DNA of 64,000 bases from Variovorax ginsengisoli (GTDB taxonomy: Bacteria > Pseudomonadota > Gammaproteobacteria > Burkholderiales > Burkholderiaceae_C): NCBI RefSeq assembly GCF_030486595.1, contig NZ_JAUJZH010000012.1, forward strand, positions 124,001 through 188,000, read 5' to 3'. Positions within the stretch are counted from its first letter, which is position 1. The number at the start of each line of letters is the position of its first letter. The notes under the pieces are model-generated. The model had not been told where the DNA came from. It was given only the letters and a program-made list of their open reading frames with translations, and did not search any database. Position numbers and translations under genes: made by a program. Positions 33,532 through 43,697 of this stretch are shown piece by piece.

Positions 33532-35754
33532 TGCTGCTCTCCTCGGGCGCACCGGCGTATCCAGGGACAAGACGCTCGCCAGGCGCCGGAAGCGCTCTTC
33601 CTGGTGTGCCGACAGCTTGCCGCGCGCGCCCGCCACCTTGCGCGCAGCCTCGACGCCCTTGCGGCGAAGATGCATCTCGGGCACCAGCGCCGGCAGCGCG
33701 GCGATGGCGCGTTCCTCGTCGAGCGCGAGGACGAAGGCCTGCCGCTTGATCGCCGCCTTGACGGCGGCCAGCGCGGGCCGGTGCTCGGGATCCATCTCGT
33801 CGATCATGCGGCGCATCAGGTTGTAGGGACGTTCGTCGACCACGTTTTCCTCGCGCCGCACGTACAGCAACATCCGTGCCCATGCATCGAGCACCGAGCC
33901 GGATTCGAACTGCGATTCGATCTCCTGCCGCTTGAGGCGTTTCAGCTCGTCCCGCTCCCAGGTGGCCGAGGGCGGCCCGCGCCGGCCCAGCGCGTCGGCG
34001 CCCAGGCCGACGGCCGCGGCGAGCCAGGGCGCCTCGTAGATGGCCTTGAACATGCGCTCCGACATTGCATCCTTGGCATCGCGCACGCGGTCGAGCGATT
34101 GCTCGATGCGGCCGGACACCTCGCGCTCGGCCTTGGTGAAGGGGTTGTCGGGCGCGGCCGCGCGTCGATTCGCGCGCACGTTCTCGGCCATGGCCTGGAC
34201 CCAGAACATCCAGGGGTTGAGGTTGGAGAAGCCCCAGCGCTCCATGCGCGACGGATTGGCGGCGCGCGACACCTCCGCACTCGCTTCGCTGCTCATGGCC
34301 TTGACCAGCGGCGAGGCGAAGGTGTCGTAGAGCCCCTGGTTGATCTGCGCCACGCGGTCGACCACCTCGAAGGCCTTCTCGTCCTCGCGGCCGTCGTCGA
34401 AGGCCAGGATGTCCTCGATGGTGCGCGGCACGAACTGGATCAGGTAGCGCCCTTCCAGGTAGGCCAGGCCGGGCATGTCGGGCTGGGTGTCCTGTATCAC
34501 GGCCTCGTAGAGGCCGGGCGGCAGGGTTTCGATGAGGTCGAGCGCGCTCGCCAGTTCCGAGGTTTCGCGCTTCGCCACGCCGGCCGAGACGAAGATGCCG
34601 AGGTGGCCGATCTTCTCGTGCAGGCAGTAGACGATGGTCTGCTCGTTGAGCCGGATCTCGTCCACGCTCGCATAGGCGTCCGGGATCCAGTTCAGCGCCT
34701 GCTGCGGCGGCGTGATGTTGTCGCCCCAGGAGGCGAACACGACGATCGGCGTGCGGATGTTGCGGATGTCCACGCGGTGCTTGCCGTCGAAGGATTCGAC
34801 CTCACCGGCCGAGAGCTTGTTGCCGACGAAGAGGTTCTTCGTGATCCACTCCATCTCTTCCTTGTTCATGAGGAAGAGGCCGCCCCACCACTTCTCGAAC
34901 TCGAGGAAGCGCTCGCGCTCGGTGTCCACCTGCGCGTAGAGGTTGTAGAGCTTGCTCCAGTAGGTGTTGGCGGGATTGAGGCCCTCGAAGTTGTTGACCA
35001 GGTAGGCGCCGTCGAACTTGCCGTGCCCGAGGTCGCCGGCCAGCGAGGCCAGCCAGGTGCCGCCGAGCAGGCCGCCCGAATAGCGCATCGGGTTCTTGCC
35101 CTCGACACCGGCCCAGTAGGAGACCGGCGACCCGGCCAGCAGCAGCGGGCCCACATGCTGCGGCGCCAGCGCGGCGAGCATGATGAGCGCCCAGCCGCCC
35201 TGGCAGTTGCCGATGACGAAGGGCTTGCCGTCGGCGTCGGGATGCAGCTCGTTGACCTTCTTCATGAAGGCGATCTCGGCGGCGCAGACCGACTCGATGG
35301 TCTGGCCCGGCATCGGGTACGGAAAGAACATCACGAAATAGCAGGGATGGCCGTGCTGGAGCGCGATGCCGATTTCGCTGTCCATCTTGAAGCCGCCGAT
35401 GCCCGGGCCGTGGCCGGCGCGCGGGTCGATCACCACGAAGGGCCGCTTCTTCGCGTCGGTCTTTGCATGGCTGGCATCGGGCTTGATGCGCACCAGCGCG
35501 TAGTTCGCGGGCTTCGGGAAATCGCGCGCGTCGAGCACCGTGTCGTAGTCGAACACCAGCACCGGCGGCTTGCCGGACTTGGTGTGTTCGAGGTATTGGT
35601 TGCCGCGCTCGCGCAGCACGTCCATGGTGAGGATGCTGCGCTGCCAGGCATCGATGCCGTATTCGGCGGCGGCCTGCGCGGCCTGCATCGGCCACAGCGG
35701 GGACAGCGGGGAAGAAGGGAAAGAGGCGGAAGGGGGAGAGGCTTTGTTGGCCAT
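33529..35754 (-). CDS. DUF3141 protein, PHA-synthase-like alpha/beta hydrolase fold
   Basis: 741-aa cytoplasmic protein starting MANKASPPSASF; AGGAG lies 7 nt before this ATG. The central part resembles class-type PHA synthases: FVVIDPRAGHGPGIGG, YFVMFFPYPMPGQTIE and VIGNCQGGWALIMLAAL, where GNCQGG has the Cys of the synthase lipase-like box. A long helical C-terminal half (about 450-741) has no clear homology. Members are sometimes annotated as poly(3-hydroxyalkanoate) synthetase but the activity is unproven. In several betaproteobacteria this gene accompanies pta-ackA-fabI, as here. Confidence 0.85.
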   Translation of the reverse strand: MANKASPPSASFPSSPLSPLWPMQAAQAAAEYGIDAWQRSILTMDVLRERGNQYLEHTKSGKPPVLVFDYDTVLDARDFPKPANYALVRIKPDASHAKTDAKKRPFVVIDPRAGHGPGIGGFKMDSEIGIALQHGHPCYFVMFFPYPMPGQTIESVCAAEIAFMKKVNELHPDADGKPFVIGNCQGGWALIMLAALAPQHVGPLLLAGSPVSYWAGVEGKNPMRYSGGLLGGTWLASLAGDLGHGKFDGAYLVNNFEGLNPANTYWSKLYNLYAQVDTERERFLEFEKWWGGLFLMNKEEMEWITKNLFVGNKLSAGEVESFDGKHRVDIRNIRTPIVVFASWGDNITPPQQALNWIPDAYASVDEIRLNEQTIVYCLHEKIGHLGIFVSAGVAKRETSELASALDLIETLPPGLYEAVIQDTQPDMPGLAYLEGRYLIQFVPRTIEDILAFDDGREDEKAFEVVDRVAQINQGLYDTFASPLVKAMSSEASAEVSRAANPSRMERWGFSNLNPWMFWVQAMAENVRANRRAAAPDNPFTKAEREVSGRIEQSLDRVRDAKDAMSERMFKAIYEAPWLAAAVGLGADALGRRGPPSATWERDELKRLKRQEIESQFESGSVLDAWARMLLYVRREENVVDERPYNLMRRMIDEMDPEHRPALAAVKAAIKRQAFVLALDEERAIAALPALVPEMHLRRKGVEAARKVAGARGKLSAHQEERFRRLASVLSLDTPVRPRRAA

Positions 35755-36326
35755 CAATGCGCTCCTGGTGGCGAAGCCCAATCGTCCTCGCCCTTTGTTT
35801 CAGATTCATGGCGGCAATCCATGCGCACCAGCGTCACGCCGCCGTCGCGCGCCAGCGTGATCGGCAGCCCGCTGCGCCTGAACACGGCAAGCATCGGCGC
35901 GTTGTCCGCCAGCACTTCGGCCTTCAGCGTGTGCAGCCGCGCCGCCTTGGCGATCAGCGCCAGGTGGCGCATCAGCAGCGTGCCGATGCCGAGTCCGTGG
36001 TGCGGGTCGTCGACCGCGAAAGCCATCTCCGCGCAGCCCGGCGCCGAGACGATGAAGCGGCCGCCGCCGGCAATCACCGGTTCGCCGTTCTCCTCCAGTT
36101 CGGCGACGAGTGCAACGTGGCTGACGAAATCCACGTTGATGTAGTAGTCGATCTCGGTGTCGGTGAAGTGGTGCTTGGGCGAGAAGAAGCGGCGGTAGAG
36201 CGAGGCGTCGCCGATACGGTCCACCGCCTCGAGCATCGACTCGCGGTCCGCCGGCTTCAGCGCGCGGATGCGAACGGGTCGGCCATCGCGCAGGGTTTCT
36301 AACGCAAGGTACTCGGCTGCATTCAT
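35754..36326 (-). CDS. GNAT family N-acetyltransferase
   Basis: 190-aa acetyltransferase. VRIRALKPADRESMLEAV opens the fold, and the acetyl-CoA loop is DPHHGLGIGTLLMRHLALIAKA. It resembles the GNAT modules attached to Pat-type protein acetyltransferases but stands alone. The start MNAAEYLALETL is preferred; an upstream TTG at 36422 would add an Arg-rich segment. Its stop overlaps the DUF3141 start (TGATG), so it heads the operon. Confidence 0.82.
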   Translation of the reverse strand: MNAAEYLALETLRDGRPVRIRALKPADRESMLEAVDRIGDASLYRRFFSPKHHFTDTEIDYYINVDFVSHVALVAELEENGEPVIAGGGRFIVSAPGCAEMAFAVDDPHHGLGIGTLLMRHLALIAKAARLHTLKAEVLADNAPMLAVFRRSGLPITLARDGGVTLVRMDCRHESETKGEDDWASPPGAH

Positions 36327-36415
36327 GAATCGGTCCGCTGGGATTCGCGCCGCGGCAGGCTGTCGCCGGGCAGGTTCGGGTGGCTTGAGCTTGCGCCTGC
36401 GCCGCGCGGCGTGTG

Positions 36416-36440
36416 AATCCAACCAAAGTAGGATTTTCGG
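36416..36440 (+). promoter_or_regulatory. Shared motif AATCC-N10-GGATT, copy 1, between GNAT and RRM genes
   Basis: AATCCAACCAAAGTAGGATT (36416-36435) followed by TTCGG. It matches 45329-45348 in 19 of 20 bases. Arms AATCC and GGATT are inverted around a conserved ACCAAAGTA core. It lies in the divergent spacer 36327-36527, so it could control the GNAT-DUF3141-pta-ackA-fabI operon, the RRM operon, or both. Confidence 0.55.
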
Positions 36441-36527
36441 CCCGTCGGGCAGGGACTAGCGTAGGGCCTCCCATTCGTGCGGCCACCTCCCGGTCGACCC
36501 GCTGCCGCTTGCATCGAAGGACGACAC

Positions 36528-36776
36528 ATGCAACAACAAGTGCACATCGTCATCGGAAACCTCCCCGACGACGTCACCGAGGAAGGCATTCGCGAGGCGC
36601 TCAGCGCCTTCGCGCAAGCCGACAAGATCCGGCTGGTCAACGAGACCGGCACGCCGAGCGCGCTGATCGACGTCGACATGCCGCGCGCGCAGGTCGAGGC
36701 CCTGGCGCAGCGCATCAACGGGCGCTCCTACCAGGGCCGCGTGCTGCGCGCCTGGGTGCCCAAGATGGACTGGTAG
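36528..36776 (+). CDS. Small RNA-recognition-motif (RRM) protein
   Basis: 82-aa protein MQQQVHIVIGNLPDDVTEEG... HIVIGNLP fits RNP2 and the spacing of helices and strands (GIREALSAFAQADKIRLV, SALIDVDM, VEALAQRINGRSYQGRVLRAWVP) fits a single RRM, though the RNP1 aromatic residues are weak. It probably binds RNA or acts as a protein adaptor. GAAGGA precedes the start. It is 9 nt upstream of the next gene. Confidence 0.75.
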   Translation: MQQQVHIVIGNLPDDVTEEGIREALSAFAQADKIRLVNETGTPSALIDVDMPRAQVEALAQRINGRSYQGRVLRAWVPKMDW

Positions 36777-36785
36777 CGCGCCGCC

Positions 36786-37832
36786 ATGGACCTGAGCGCG
36801 CTGTTCGATCGCGTGGCCTCGGCCCTGTTCGGGCGCGATGGCGCGCCGCCCGACGAGGCGGCCGAGAAGCAGCTGGTCGCCGACATGACCGAGCTGGTGG
36901 TCGAGACGGTGGATGCGCGGATCCGCCTGCAGTCGCGCTACGCCGAGAAGCTCGAAGGCTGCGTGCGCAAGACCATCGCCCACCTGCGCGAGATCGGCCG
37001 CCAGCCCCTGGAGCCGCTGCTGCTCTCCCGCGCGAGCTGGAACGACGATCCGCGGCTGAACGCCTTCTTCGCCTCGGCCGACGACGTGCCCGCGTTCCTG
37101 GGCCGCAGCAAGGAGCTTCGCGCCTTCTTCGGCGTGCCTTCGCAGCGCGAGCTCGGGGAGGCCTATGCGCTGCTGGCGATGAAGAAGGAGGAGCGCACCG
37201 TGCTGGCGCCCAAGCAGGACGGCGACCGGGTGCAGCACGAGGTGCCGCAGGTCACGGTCAGCTTCTCGGGCCACCGGCTGTTCGCGCCCTCGGCCACGCT
37301 CGAAGCGACGCGGCTGGAGGTCGGGCGCCGCATCATCCGCCGCCTGTCCCAGCAGGCGCTCAAGCGCATCGTGGACCTCGACATGAAGGCGGCCGATCTC
37401 GGCGAGCGCAAGGCCTGGCTCGCCGCCCGGCTGCGGCTGGTGAAGCTGGCGGTGGATGGCGCGGCCGGCCTGCTGGAAGACACGGTGGACACGCGCTCGA
37501 AGATGGCCGCGCTGGAGCGCGAGCTCAACGAGACGGTGCACGACTACATCGAGACCAAGGCCAGCGTCGCCACGATGGCCAGCTACACCGGCCACATCAA
37601 GGCCATCCTGGATCACCCCGAGCAGCATGTGAGCCTGCAGCGCACGCCGATGCGGCTGAGCCGGATGGGGGTGCGCGTGGACGACGCCCACTCGGGGCCG
37701 GTCAACGCATTCACGCTGTCCGAACTCGCCATCGGCGAGGGCGTGGTCGCGGTGATCGCCATCGTACGCTGCCCGCTGGCCGAGCTGCCCGCCGAGGCGG
37801 ACCCGCTCGCCAACGCCGAGCGTTTCCTCTAG
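36786..37832 (+). CDS. Conserved hypothetical protein
   Basis: 348-aa soluble protein, not recognised. The N-terminal half is strongly helical and charged (EKQLVADMTELVVETVDARIRLQSRYAEKLEGCVRKTIAHLREI); the C-terminal part shows long coiled-coil-like helices (SKMAALERELNETVHDYIETKASVATMASYTGHIKAIL) and ends in a small beta-rich segment. It lies between the RRM gene and a lone receiver gene with short spacers, so probably works with one of them. Confidence 0.65.
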   Translation: MDLSALFDRVASALFGRDGAPPDEAAEKQLVADMTELVVETVDARIRLQSRYAEKLEGCVRKTIAHLREIGRQPLEPLLLSRASWNDDPRLNAFFASADDVPAFLGRSKELRAFFGVPSQRELGEAYALLAMKKEERTVLAPKQDGDRVQHEVPQVTVSFSGHRLFAPSATLEATRLEVGRRIIRRLSQQALKRIVDLDMKAADLGERKAWLAARLRLVKLAVDGAAGLLEDTVDTRSKMAALERELNETVHDYIETKASVATMASYTGHIKAILDHPEQHVSLQRTPMRLSRMGVRVDDAHSGPVNAFTLSELAIGEGVVAVIAIVRCPLAELPAEADPLANAERFL

Positions 37833-37857
37833 CTGCCGACCAGGGAGGCGACGGCCC

Positions 37858-38256
37858 ATGTCGAAGTCAGCCAGCGTCCGGATCGTCTATGTCGTGGATG
37901 GCGACGCTTCCGTGCGCGAAGGCATGTCGCGCCTGATGGACTCCGCGGGCCTGGAGGCGCGGCCCTGCGCCTCGGTGCCGGAATTCCTGGACCAGGCGCG
38001 CGGGATGCGTGTCGCCTGCGTGCTGCTCGACGTCTGGGGGGCGCGGCAGTGCGAGCTGGCGGTGCGCAATGCGCTGCTGGCGGTCGCCAAGGTGCTGCCT
38101 GTCATCGCCCTGTCATCGAGCGACGATCCGACGGCGCGGCAGCTGGCGCGGGAGTTGGGGGCCCAGTCTTTCTTCCGCAAGCCGGTCGATGCGGCGGCCC
38201 TGCTCGATTCGATCGAATGGGTGATGCAGGGCGATGGCCGAAGTGCGCCGAACTGA
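37858..38256 (+). CDS. Single-domain response regulator receiver
   Basis: 132-aa CheY/FixJ-like receiver without output domain. The acidic pocket is Asp14/Asp16 in VVDGDASV, the phospho-acceptor is Asp58 in VLLDVWGA, and the Lys is in FFRKPVDA. The usual MPG after the phospho-Asp is absent. The histidine kinase fusion 155 nt downstream is the likely partner; this protein could be a phosphate sink. Confidence 0.82.
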   Translation: MSKSASVRIVYVVDGDASVREGMSRLMDSAGLEARPCASVPEFLDQARGMRVACVLLDVWGARQCELAVRNALLAVAKVLPVIALSSSDDPTARQLARELGAQSFFRKPVDAAALLDSIEWVMQGDGRSAPN

Positions 38257-38281
38257 GTGCGGCACGGGCCCTGCTCTTCGC

Positions 38282-38311
38282 TTGACAGGGATCGAGGTCG
38301 GGAATCATCAT
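38282..38311 (+). promoter_or_regulatory. Possible sigma-70 promoter before the kinase-regulator gene
   Basis: TTGACA at 38282-38287 is a perfect -35; 18 nt later CATCAT (38306-38311) matches four of six -10 bases. It lies in the 154-nt gap 38257-38410, which is otherwise featureless. Confidence 0.35.
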
Positions 38312-38410
38312 CGTGCGGAATTCCGGCCCTCGGCACGCCTGGCGCGTTGCGGGTGGCGCTGCGACAGGCTGCCATGTACGACAACCCGCGATCCACGCGA
38401 GGAGGAATCG

Positions 38411-40474
38411 ATGCGCCAGGCACAGGCCAGTTCGGCTACGGGCGTCCACGCTGCCCAAGGGCGGGCGGAAGCCGTTCTGCTGGAGCGGCACGCCTTCGAG
38501 CGCCTGCTGGCCCAGCTGTCCGAGCGCATGGGCGACATCGCGGAGCCCGATGTCCTGGCCCGCACCGAATGGGCGCTGAGCCGGCTGCTCGCGTTCCTCG
38601 ACTGTGACCGCTGCACCTTCTCCGAGTTCGTCGCCGGCGACTACCTGAACGTGCTGTGCTCCGTGGGCTCGGTCGATTTCGGTGCCTTGCCCCGCGGCCG
38701 GTTCCAGCAACCGTTCCGGTGGTTCATCGACGCGCTGCGAAGCGGCCGCATCGTGGCGCTGTCGAACCTGCCGGACGAGCTGCCGCCCGAGGCGATCGAG
38801 GAGGCCGAGCACTGCCGGCGCACCGGCCTGCGCTCGCACATCTCGATCCCGGTGCGCATCGGCGGGCGCGTGACCAGCGTGCTGTCGTTCGCCGCCGTCC
38901 GCAGGGAGCGCAGCTGGCCTCCCGAGATGGTCGACAGGCTGCGCATCGTCGGCGACCTGATCGGCAGTTCGGTCGCCCTCGCGCGCGCGGAGGAGGAAGT
39001 GCGGCAGCTGCGCCATCGCATCTGGCATGCCGACCGCGTGCAGCGCGTGGGCGCGCTCACCGCGGCGATCGCCCACGAGGTCAACCAGCCGCTCGCGGCC
39101 ATCCTCAGCAACGCCCAGGCCGGGCTCCAGTACCTCGCGCGCGGGGATGCGGCGCCCGAGGCGATCCGGGACATCCTCGGATCGGTGGTGCGCGAAGGCA
39201 AGCGCGCGGCCGAGACCATCCGCACCATGCGGGCCCTGATCCGCCGCGACGAGACCCGGCGCGAGCGCATCGACCTCGCGGCCGCACTGGGCGAGGCCGA
39301 GCGCCTGCTGGACAGCGAGTTCGCAGGCCACGGCGTGCGCCTCGAGACCGCCTTCGACCCCGCCTGCTGGGTGCTGGCGGACAAGGTGCAGATGGAGCAG
39401 GTGGGCCTCAACCTGCTGCTCAACGCGGCCGCGGCGGTGCGGGACGCACCGCCGGCGTCGCGCCTGGTCCGGCTGCAGGTGTCGCGGGGCGAAGAGGGCA
39501 AGGTACGGATGTCGGTGCGCGACGCCGGCAAGGGCATCGCACCGCAGGACCTGGGTTCGATCTTCGAGCCCTTCTGGACCACCGGGCAGGAAGGACTGGG
39601 CCTCGGGCTCGCCATCTGCCGCTCCATCGTCGAGGCGCACGGCGGCCGCATCTGGGCCGAGTCGAACCCGGAAGGCGGCGCCACCTTCAGCGTCGAACTG
39701 CCGGCGGCCGCGCTCGATCGCGATGCGTCGCAGCCGGCGCGCGACGAGCCCATGGCCGCCGCCGCCGTCCCCGCGAGCCAGGCCGGCGGGGAGGCGGTGG
39801 TGTGCGTCATCGACGACGACCCCGAGGTGCGCGGCAGCCTGCTGCGCCTGCTCGACGGGGCCGGCTGGCGCGGCGTCGGCTATGCCTCGGCCGAGGAGTT
39901 CCTCGGCAACCCTCCGGCGGGCGAGCCGGCCTGCATCCTGCTCGACGTGCAGATGCCGGGCCTCTTCGGGCCGCAACTGCATCGGCGCCTGCTCGAAGGC
40001 GGCTGCGCGCCGCCGGTCATCTTCATCACCGGGCGCAGCGATGTCGCGGCCGGCGTCGACGCGATGAAGCGCGGCGCGGCGGACTTCCTCGAGAAGCCGG
40101 TGGACGGCGAGGTCCTGCTCGCGGCGCTGCGCCGCGCGGTCGAGCGCCACGCCGGCGAGCGCCGGCAGGCGCTGGCGCAGGACGCGGCCAAGGAGCGGAT
40201 CGCCCGCCTGTCGCCGCGCGAGCGCGAAATCATGCGCCATGTGGTCAGGGGGCGCCTGAACAAGCAGATCGCGGCCGACCTGCTGATCGCGGAGCAGACC
40301 GTCAAGCAGCACCGGGGGCGCGTCATGGAAAAGGTGGGCGTGCATTCGGTTGCCGAACTCGTGCGGATCTGCGAGGCCGCCGGCCTGGCTGCGGAGCCGC
40401 CGCTGCTGCAACAGCCGGCAGGCCCCCTGGAACCGGTCGACGACCCGACCAGCGTGACAGCAATACCGCGATAG
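38411..40474 (+). CDS. GAF-histidine kinase-receiver-LuxR HTH fusion
   Basis: 687-aa protein carrying a whole two-component system in one chain: GAF (about 40-195), HisKA with His222 in [18 protein letters not shown], HATPase ([35 protein letters not shown]), FixJ-like receiver with phospho-acceptor Asp512 ([10 protein letters not shown]), and a LuxR/FixJ HTH ([22 protein letters not shown], about 600-660). The start at 38411 follows GGAGG; the frame is open to 38234 but that part overlaps the receiver gene. No membrane segment, so the GAF domain senses an internal signal, possibly redox or a ligand. It is directly upstream of pflB. Confidence 0.9.
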   Translation: MRQAQASSATGVHAAQGRAEAVLLERHAFERLLAQLSERMGDIAEPDVLARTEWALSRLLAFLDCDRCTFSEFVAGDYLNVLCSVGSVDFGALPRGRFQQPFRWFIDALRSGRIVALSNLPDELPPEAIEEAEHCRRTGLRSHISIPVRIGGRVTSVLSFAAVRRERSWPPEMVDRLRIVGDLIGSSVALARAEEEVRQLRHRIWHADRVQRVGALTAAIAHEVNQPLAAILSNAQAGLQYLARGDAAPEAIRDILGSVVREGKRAAETIRTMRALIRRDETRRERIDLAAALGEAERLLDSEFAGHGVRLETAFDPACWVLADKVQMEQVGLNLLLNAAAAVRDAPPASRLVRLQVSRGEEGKVRMSVRDAGKGIAPQDLGSIFEPFWTTGQEGLGLGLAICRSIVEAHGGRIWAESNPEGGATFSVELPAAALDRDASQPARDEPMAAAAVPASQAGGEAVVCVIDDDPEVRGSLLRLLDGAGWRGVGYASAEEFLGNPPAGEPACILLDVQMPGLFGPQLHRRLLEGGCAPPVIFITGRSDVAAGVDAMKRGAADFLEKPVDGEVLLAALRRAVERHAGERRQALAQDAAKERIARLSPREREIMRHVVRGRLNKQIAADLLIAEQTVKQHRGRVMEKVGVHSVAELVRICEAAGLAAEPPLLQQPAGPLEPVDDPTSVTAIPR

Positions 40475-40517
40475 CGCGGAACAAAAAGGCGCATCCAGCG
40501 CCAGACAGGAGACAACA

Positions 40518-42779
40518 ATGGAAACCCAGTTCGCATTCGACTTGTCGAGCCGCAAGGCCGAGGGCCCATGGCGCGGCTTCACGCCCGGCATGTGGCAGGA
40601 CCGCGTCAACGTGCGCGAGTTCATCCAGCGCAACTACACGCCCTACGAGGGCGACCACGCCTTCTTGCAAGGCCCGACCACGCGCACCAAGGCCATGTGG
40701 CAGACCTTGGCGCCGCTGCTCGCGAAGGAGCGCGAGAAGGGCATCCTCGGCGTCTCGCAGGTGCCGTCGGGCATCCTCGCGCACGCGCCGGGCTACATCG
40801 ACCGCAACAACGAGATCATCGTCGGCCTGCAGACCGACGCGCCGCTGGTGCGCGCGATCATGCCCTTCGGCGGCTGGCGCGTGGTAGAAGACAGCTTGCG
40901 CGCCTACGGCTACGAGCCCGACCCGGCGCTGGTCGACGTCTTCACCAAGTACCGCAAGACCCACAACGCCGGCGTCTTCGATGCCTACACGCCGGAGATC
41001 CGCAAGGCGCGTTCGTCGCACGTCATCACCGGCCTGCCGGACGCCTACGGACGCGGGCGCATCGTCGGCGACTACCGCCGGGTGGCGCTCTACGGCGTCG
41101 ACTTCCTGCTGGCCGACAAGGCGCGCGAGAAGCACGAACTCGACGAGCGCCATTCGACCGAGGAGACCATCCGCCTGCGCGAGGAACTGTCCGAGCAGAT
41201 CCGCTCGCTCGAGGAGCTGAAGGAGATGGGGTCGCGCTACGGCTTCGACATCTCGGTGCCGGCGAACAATGCGCGCGAGGCCGTGCAGTGGACCTACTTC
41301 GCCTATCTCGCCGCGATCAAGCAGCAAAACGGCGCCGCGATGTCCGCCGGCCGGCTCTCCACCTTCTGGGACATCTACTTCGAGCGCGACCTGCGCGAAG
41401 GCACGCTGACCGAAACCCAGGCCCAGGAGATCATCGACGACCTGGTCATCAAATGGCGGCTGGTGCGCTTCCTGCGGGCGCCGGAATACAACCAGCTGTT
41501 CTCCGGCGACCCGGTGTGGGTGACGGAAGTGGAAGGCGGCATGGGCGAGGACGGCCGAACGCTGGTCACGAAGTCGGCCTTCCGCATGCTGCACACGCTC
41601 AACAACCTCGGGCCGGCGCCGGAGCCGAACCTCACGGTGTTCTGGTCGCCGCGCCTGCCCGAGGGCTTCAAGCGCTTCGCGGTCAAGATCTCGATCGACA
41701 CCAGCTCGATCCAGTACGAATCCGACGACCTGATGCGGCCCAAGTGGGGCGACGACTGCGCCATCGCCTGCTGCGTCTCGGCGATGCGGCTGGGCAAGCA
41801 GATGCAGTTCTTCGGCGCCCGGGTCAACCTGCCGAAAACGCTGCTCTACGCGCTCAACGGCGGGCGCGACGAGCTGACCGGCGAGCAGGTCGGGCCGATG
41901 CTCGCGCCCATCACCGGCGACCTGCTCGACTACGACGAGGTGATGAAGCGCCTGGACCCGATGCTGGACTGGCTCGCCAAGACCTACGTCAACGCGCTCA
42001 ACGTCATCCACTACATGCACGACAAATACTGCTACGAGGCGATCGAGATGGCGCTGCACGACCGCGACGTGCTGCGCACGCTGGCCTGCGGCATCGCGGG
42101 CCTGTCGCACGCTGCGGACAGCCTCTCGGCGATCCGCTACGCGCAGGTGCGGCCGGTGCGCGACGAGCGCGGCCTGATCGTCGACTACCAGACTACGGGC
42201 GAATTCCCGTGCTTCGGCAACAACGACGACCGGGCCGACAGCATCGCGACCGAGCTGGTGTCGATGATGATGAACAAGATCCGCATGTACCCGAGCTACC
42301 GCAACGCGGTGCACACGCAGTCGGTGCTCACGATCACCTCGAACGTGGTCTACGGCAAGGGCACGGGCAACACGCCGGACGGCCGCAAGAAGGGCGAGCC
42401 CTTCGCGCCGGGCGCGAACCCGTCCAACGGGCGCGACACGCACGGCGCACTGGCGGCGCTGATGTCGGTCGCGAAGATCCCCTACGACGATGCGGAAGAC
42501 GGCATCTCGCTCACGCTGTCGGTGGTGCCCTCGGCGCTCGGCAGCGAGGAGGAGCGCCTCACGCGCGGCACCGGCGCGCTCGACGCCTACTTCGCGAGCG
42601 GCGGCTTCCATGTCAACATCAACGTGCTCAACCGCGAGACGCTGCAGGACGCGATGGCCCATCCGGAGAAGTACCCGCAGCTCACGATCCGCGTCTCCGG
42701 CTACGCGGTGAACTTCATCAAGCTCACCAAGGAACAGCAGCTCGACGTGATCAACCGCACCTTCCACGGCGCGATGTAG
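40518..42779 (+). CDS. pflB: Pyruvate formate-lyase
   Basis: 753-aa glycyl-radical enzyme converting pyruvate and CoA to formate and acetyl-CoA. The active-site pair in [10 protein letters not shown] falls at Cys418-Cys419, the same numbers as in E. coli PflB. The radical glycine is Gly728 in RVSGYAVNF. The enzyme works only without oxygen, which is notable in an otherwise aerobic-looking gene set. CAGGAGA precedes the start; pflA follows after 18 nt. Confidence 0.95.
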   Translation: METQFAFDLSSRKAEGPWRGFTPGMWQDRVNVREFIQRNYTPYEGDHAFLQGPTTRTKAMWQTLAPLLAKEREKGILGVSQVPSGILAHAPGYIDRNNEIIVGLQTDAPLVRAIMPFGGWRVVEDSLRAYGYEPDPALVDVFTKYRKTHNAGVFDAYTPEIRKARSSHVITGLPDAYGRGRIVGDYRRVALYGVDFLLADKAREKHELDERHSTEETIRLREELSEQIRSLEELKEMGSRYGFDISVPANNAREAVQWTYFAYLAAIKQQNGAAMSAGRLSTFWDIYFERDLREGTLTETQAQEIIDDLVIKWRLVRFLRAPEYNQLFSGDPVWVTEVEGGMGEDGRTLVTKSAFRMLHTLNNLGPAPEPNLTVFWSPRLPEGFKRFAVKISIDTSSIQYESDDLMRPKWGDDCAIACCVSAMRLGKQMQFFGARVNLPKTLLYALNGGRDELTGEQVGPMLAPITGDLLDYDEVMKRLDPMLDWLAKTYVNALNVIHYMHDKYCYEAIEMALHDRDVLRTLACGIAGLSHAADSLSAIRYAQVRPVRDERGLIVDYQTTGEFPCFGNNDDRADSIATELVSMMMNKIRMYPSYRNAVHTQSVLTITSNVVYGKGTGNTPDGRKKGEPFAPGANPSNGRDTHGALAALMSVAKIPYDDAEDGISLTLSVVPSALGSEEERLTRGTGALDAYFASGGFHVNINVLNRETLQDAMAHPEKYPQLTIRVSGYAVNFIKLTKEQQLDVINRTFHGAM

Positions 42780-42797
42780 GCCGGCCCGGAGCACCCC

Positions 42798-43655
42798 ATG
42801 AGCCAGTCACTGAGCGGCAGCCGCTACGAGCTGCACGTCGCGCGAAAGTGGGCGGCGGACACCAAGTCGCAGGACTACTACACCATCCACGCGGCGGATC
42901 TCGAGCAGGCGCCGGACACCGGCGAGGACATCGTCGGCTACGTCCACTCCTGGGAGGTGGGCAGCACGGTCGACGGGCCGGGCATCCGCTTCGTCGCCTT
43001 TCTCACGGGCTGCTTCCTGCGCTGCCAGTACTGCCACAACCCCGACACCTGGCACCGCCAGAACGGCAAGCCGGTGACGGTGGCGCGGGCGATGCGCGAG
43101 ATCGCCAAGTACGCCAAGGTGCTCAAGATCAGCCGCGGCGGCATCACGCTGTCGGGCGGCGAGCCGATGGTGCAGAAGGCGTTCGCGATGCAGATCTTCA
43201 GGCGCTGCAAGCAGCTCGGGCTGCACACCTGCATCGACACCTCCGGCCGCCTGGGCGAGCGCATGACGGACGAGGAGCTGAGCCAGATCGACCTGCACCT
43301 GCTCGACATCAAGTCGGGCGACCCGGCGATCTACCAGCAGGTCACGGGGCAGCCGCTGCAGCCGACGCTCGACTACGCGCGCAGGCTCTCCGACCTGGGC
43401 CGGCCGATGTGGGTTCGCTACGTGCTGGTGCCGGGCCTTACCGACGGATTCGACAACGTTGAGAAGGTGGCCGAGGTGTGCGCCGGGCTGAAGTCGCTGG
43501 AGCGGGTCGAGATCCTGCGCTTCCACCAGATGGGGCGCGACAAATGGCAGCGGCTCGGACTCGACTACCCGCTGAAGGACGTCGAGCCGCCGTCGCCGGA
43601 ACTCGCCGAAAGGGTGCGCGGCCAATTCCGCAGCCGCGGTCTCACGGTCTACTGA
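42798..43655 (+). CDS. pflA: Pyruvate formate-lyase-activating enzyme
   Basis: 285-aa radical-SAM enzyme generating the glycyl radical in PflB. The cluster motif is Cys72-x3-Cys76-x2-Cys79 (GCFLRCQYCHNPDTW), with GGITLSGGEPMVQ and HLLDIKSGDP further on. About 45 extra residues precede the usual N-terminus (YVHSWEVGSTVDGPGIRF), so it is longer than the 246-aa E. coli enzyme. It forms an operon with pflB. Confidence 0.94.
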   Translation: MSQSLSGSRYELHVARKWAADTKSQDYYTIHAADLEQAPDTGEDIVGYVHSWEVGSTVDGPGIRFVAFLTGCFLRCQYCHNPDTWHRQNGKPVTVARAMREIAKYAKVLKISRGGITLSGGEPMVQKAFAMQIFRRCKQLGLHTCIDTSGRLGERMTDEELSQIDLHLLDIKSGDPAIYQQVTGQPLQPTLDYARRLSDLGRPMWVRYVLVPGLTDGFDNVEKVAEVCAGLKSLERVEILRFHQMGRDKWQRLGLDYPLKDVEPPSPELAERVRGQFRSRGLTVY

Positions 43656-43697
43656 AACGAATCCCGGACCAGAACCAAGAAAAACGAGGAGAAGACC

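Noticed and set aside
40475..40517. Expected FNR-type site before pflB.
   Set aside because: No TTGAT-N4-ATCAA or close variant is present in this short spacer, so I do not claim FNR control.
38102..40633. An 843-codon minus-strand open frame opposite the kinase-regulator fusion.
   Set aside because: Composition is typical of an antisense shadow, and the plus-strand protein has all kinase, receiver and HTH motifs.
40568..43462. A 964-codon plus-strand open frame running through pflB and pflA.
   Set aside because: It is the +2 shadow of pflB and pflA; the real frames have the exact catalytic Cys pair, radical Gly and radical-SAM cysteines.
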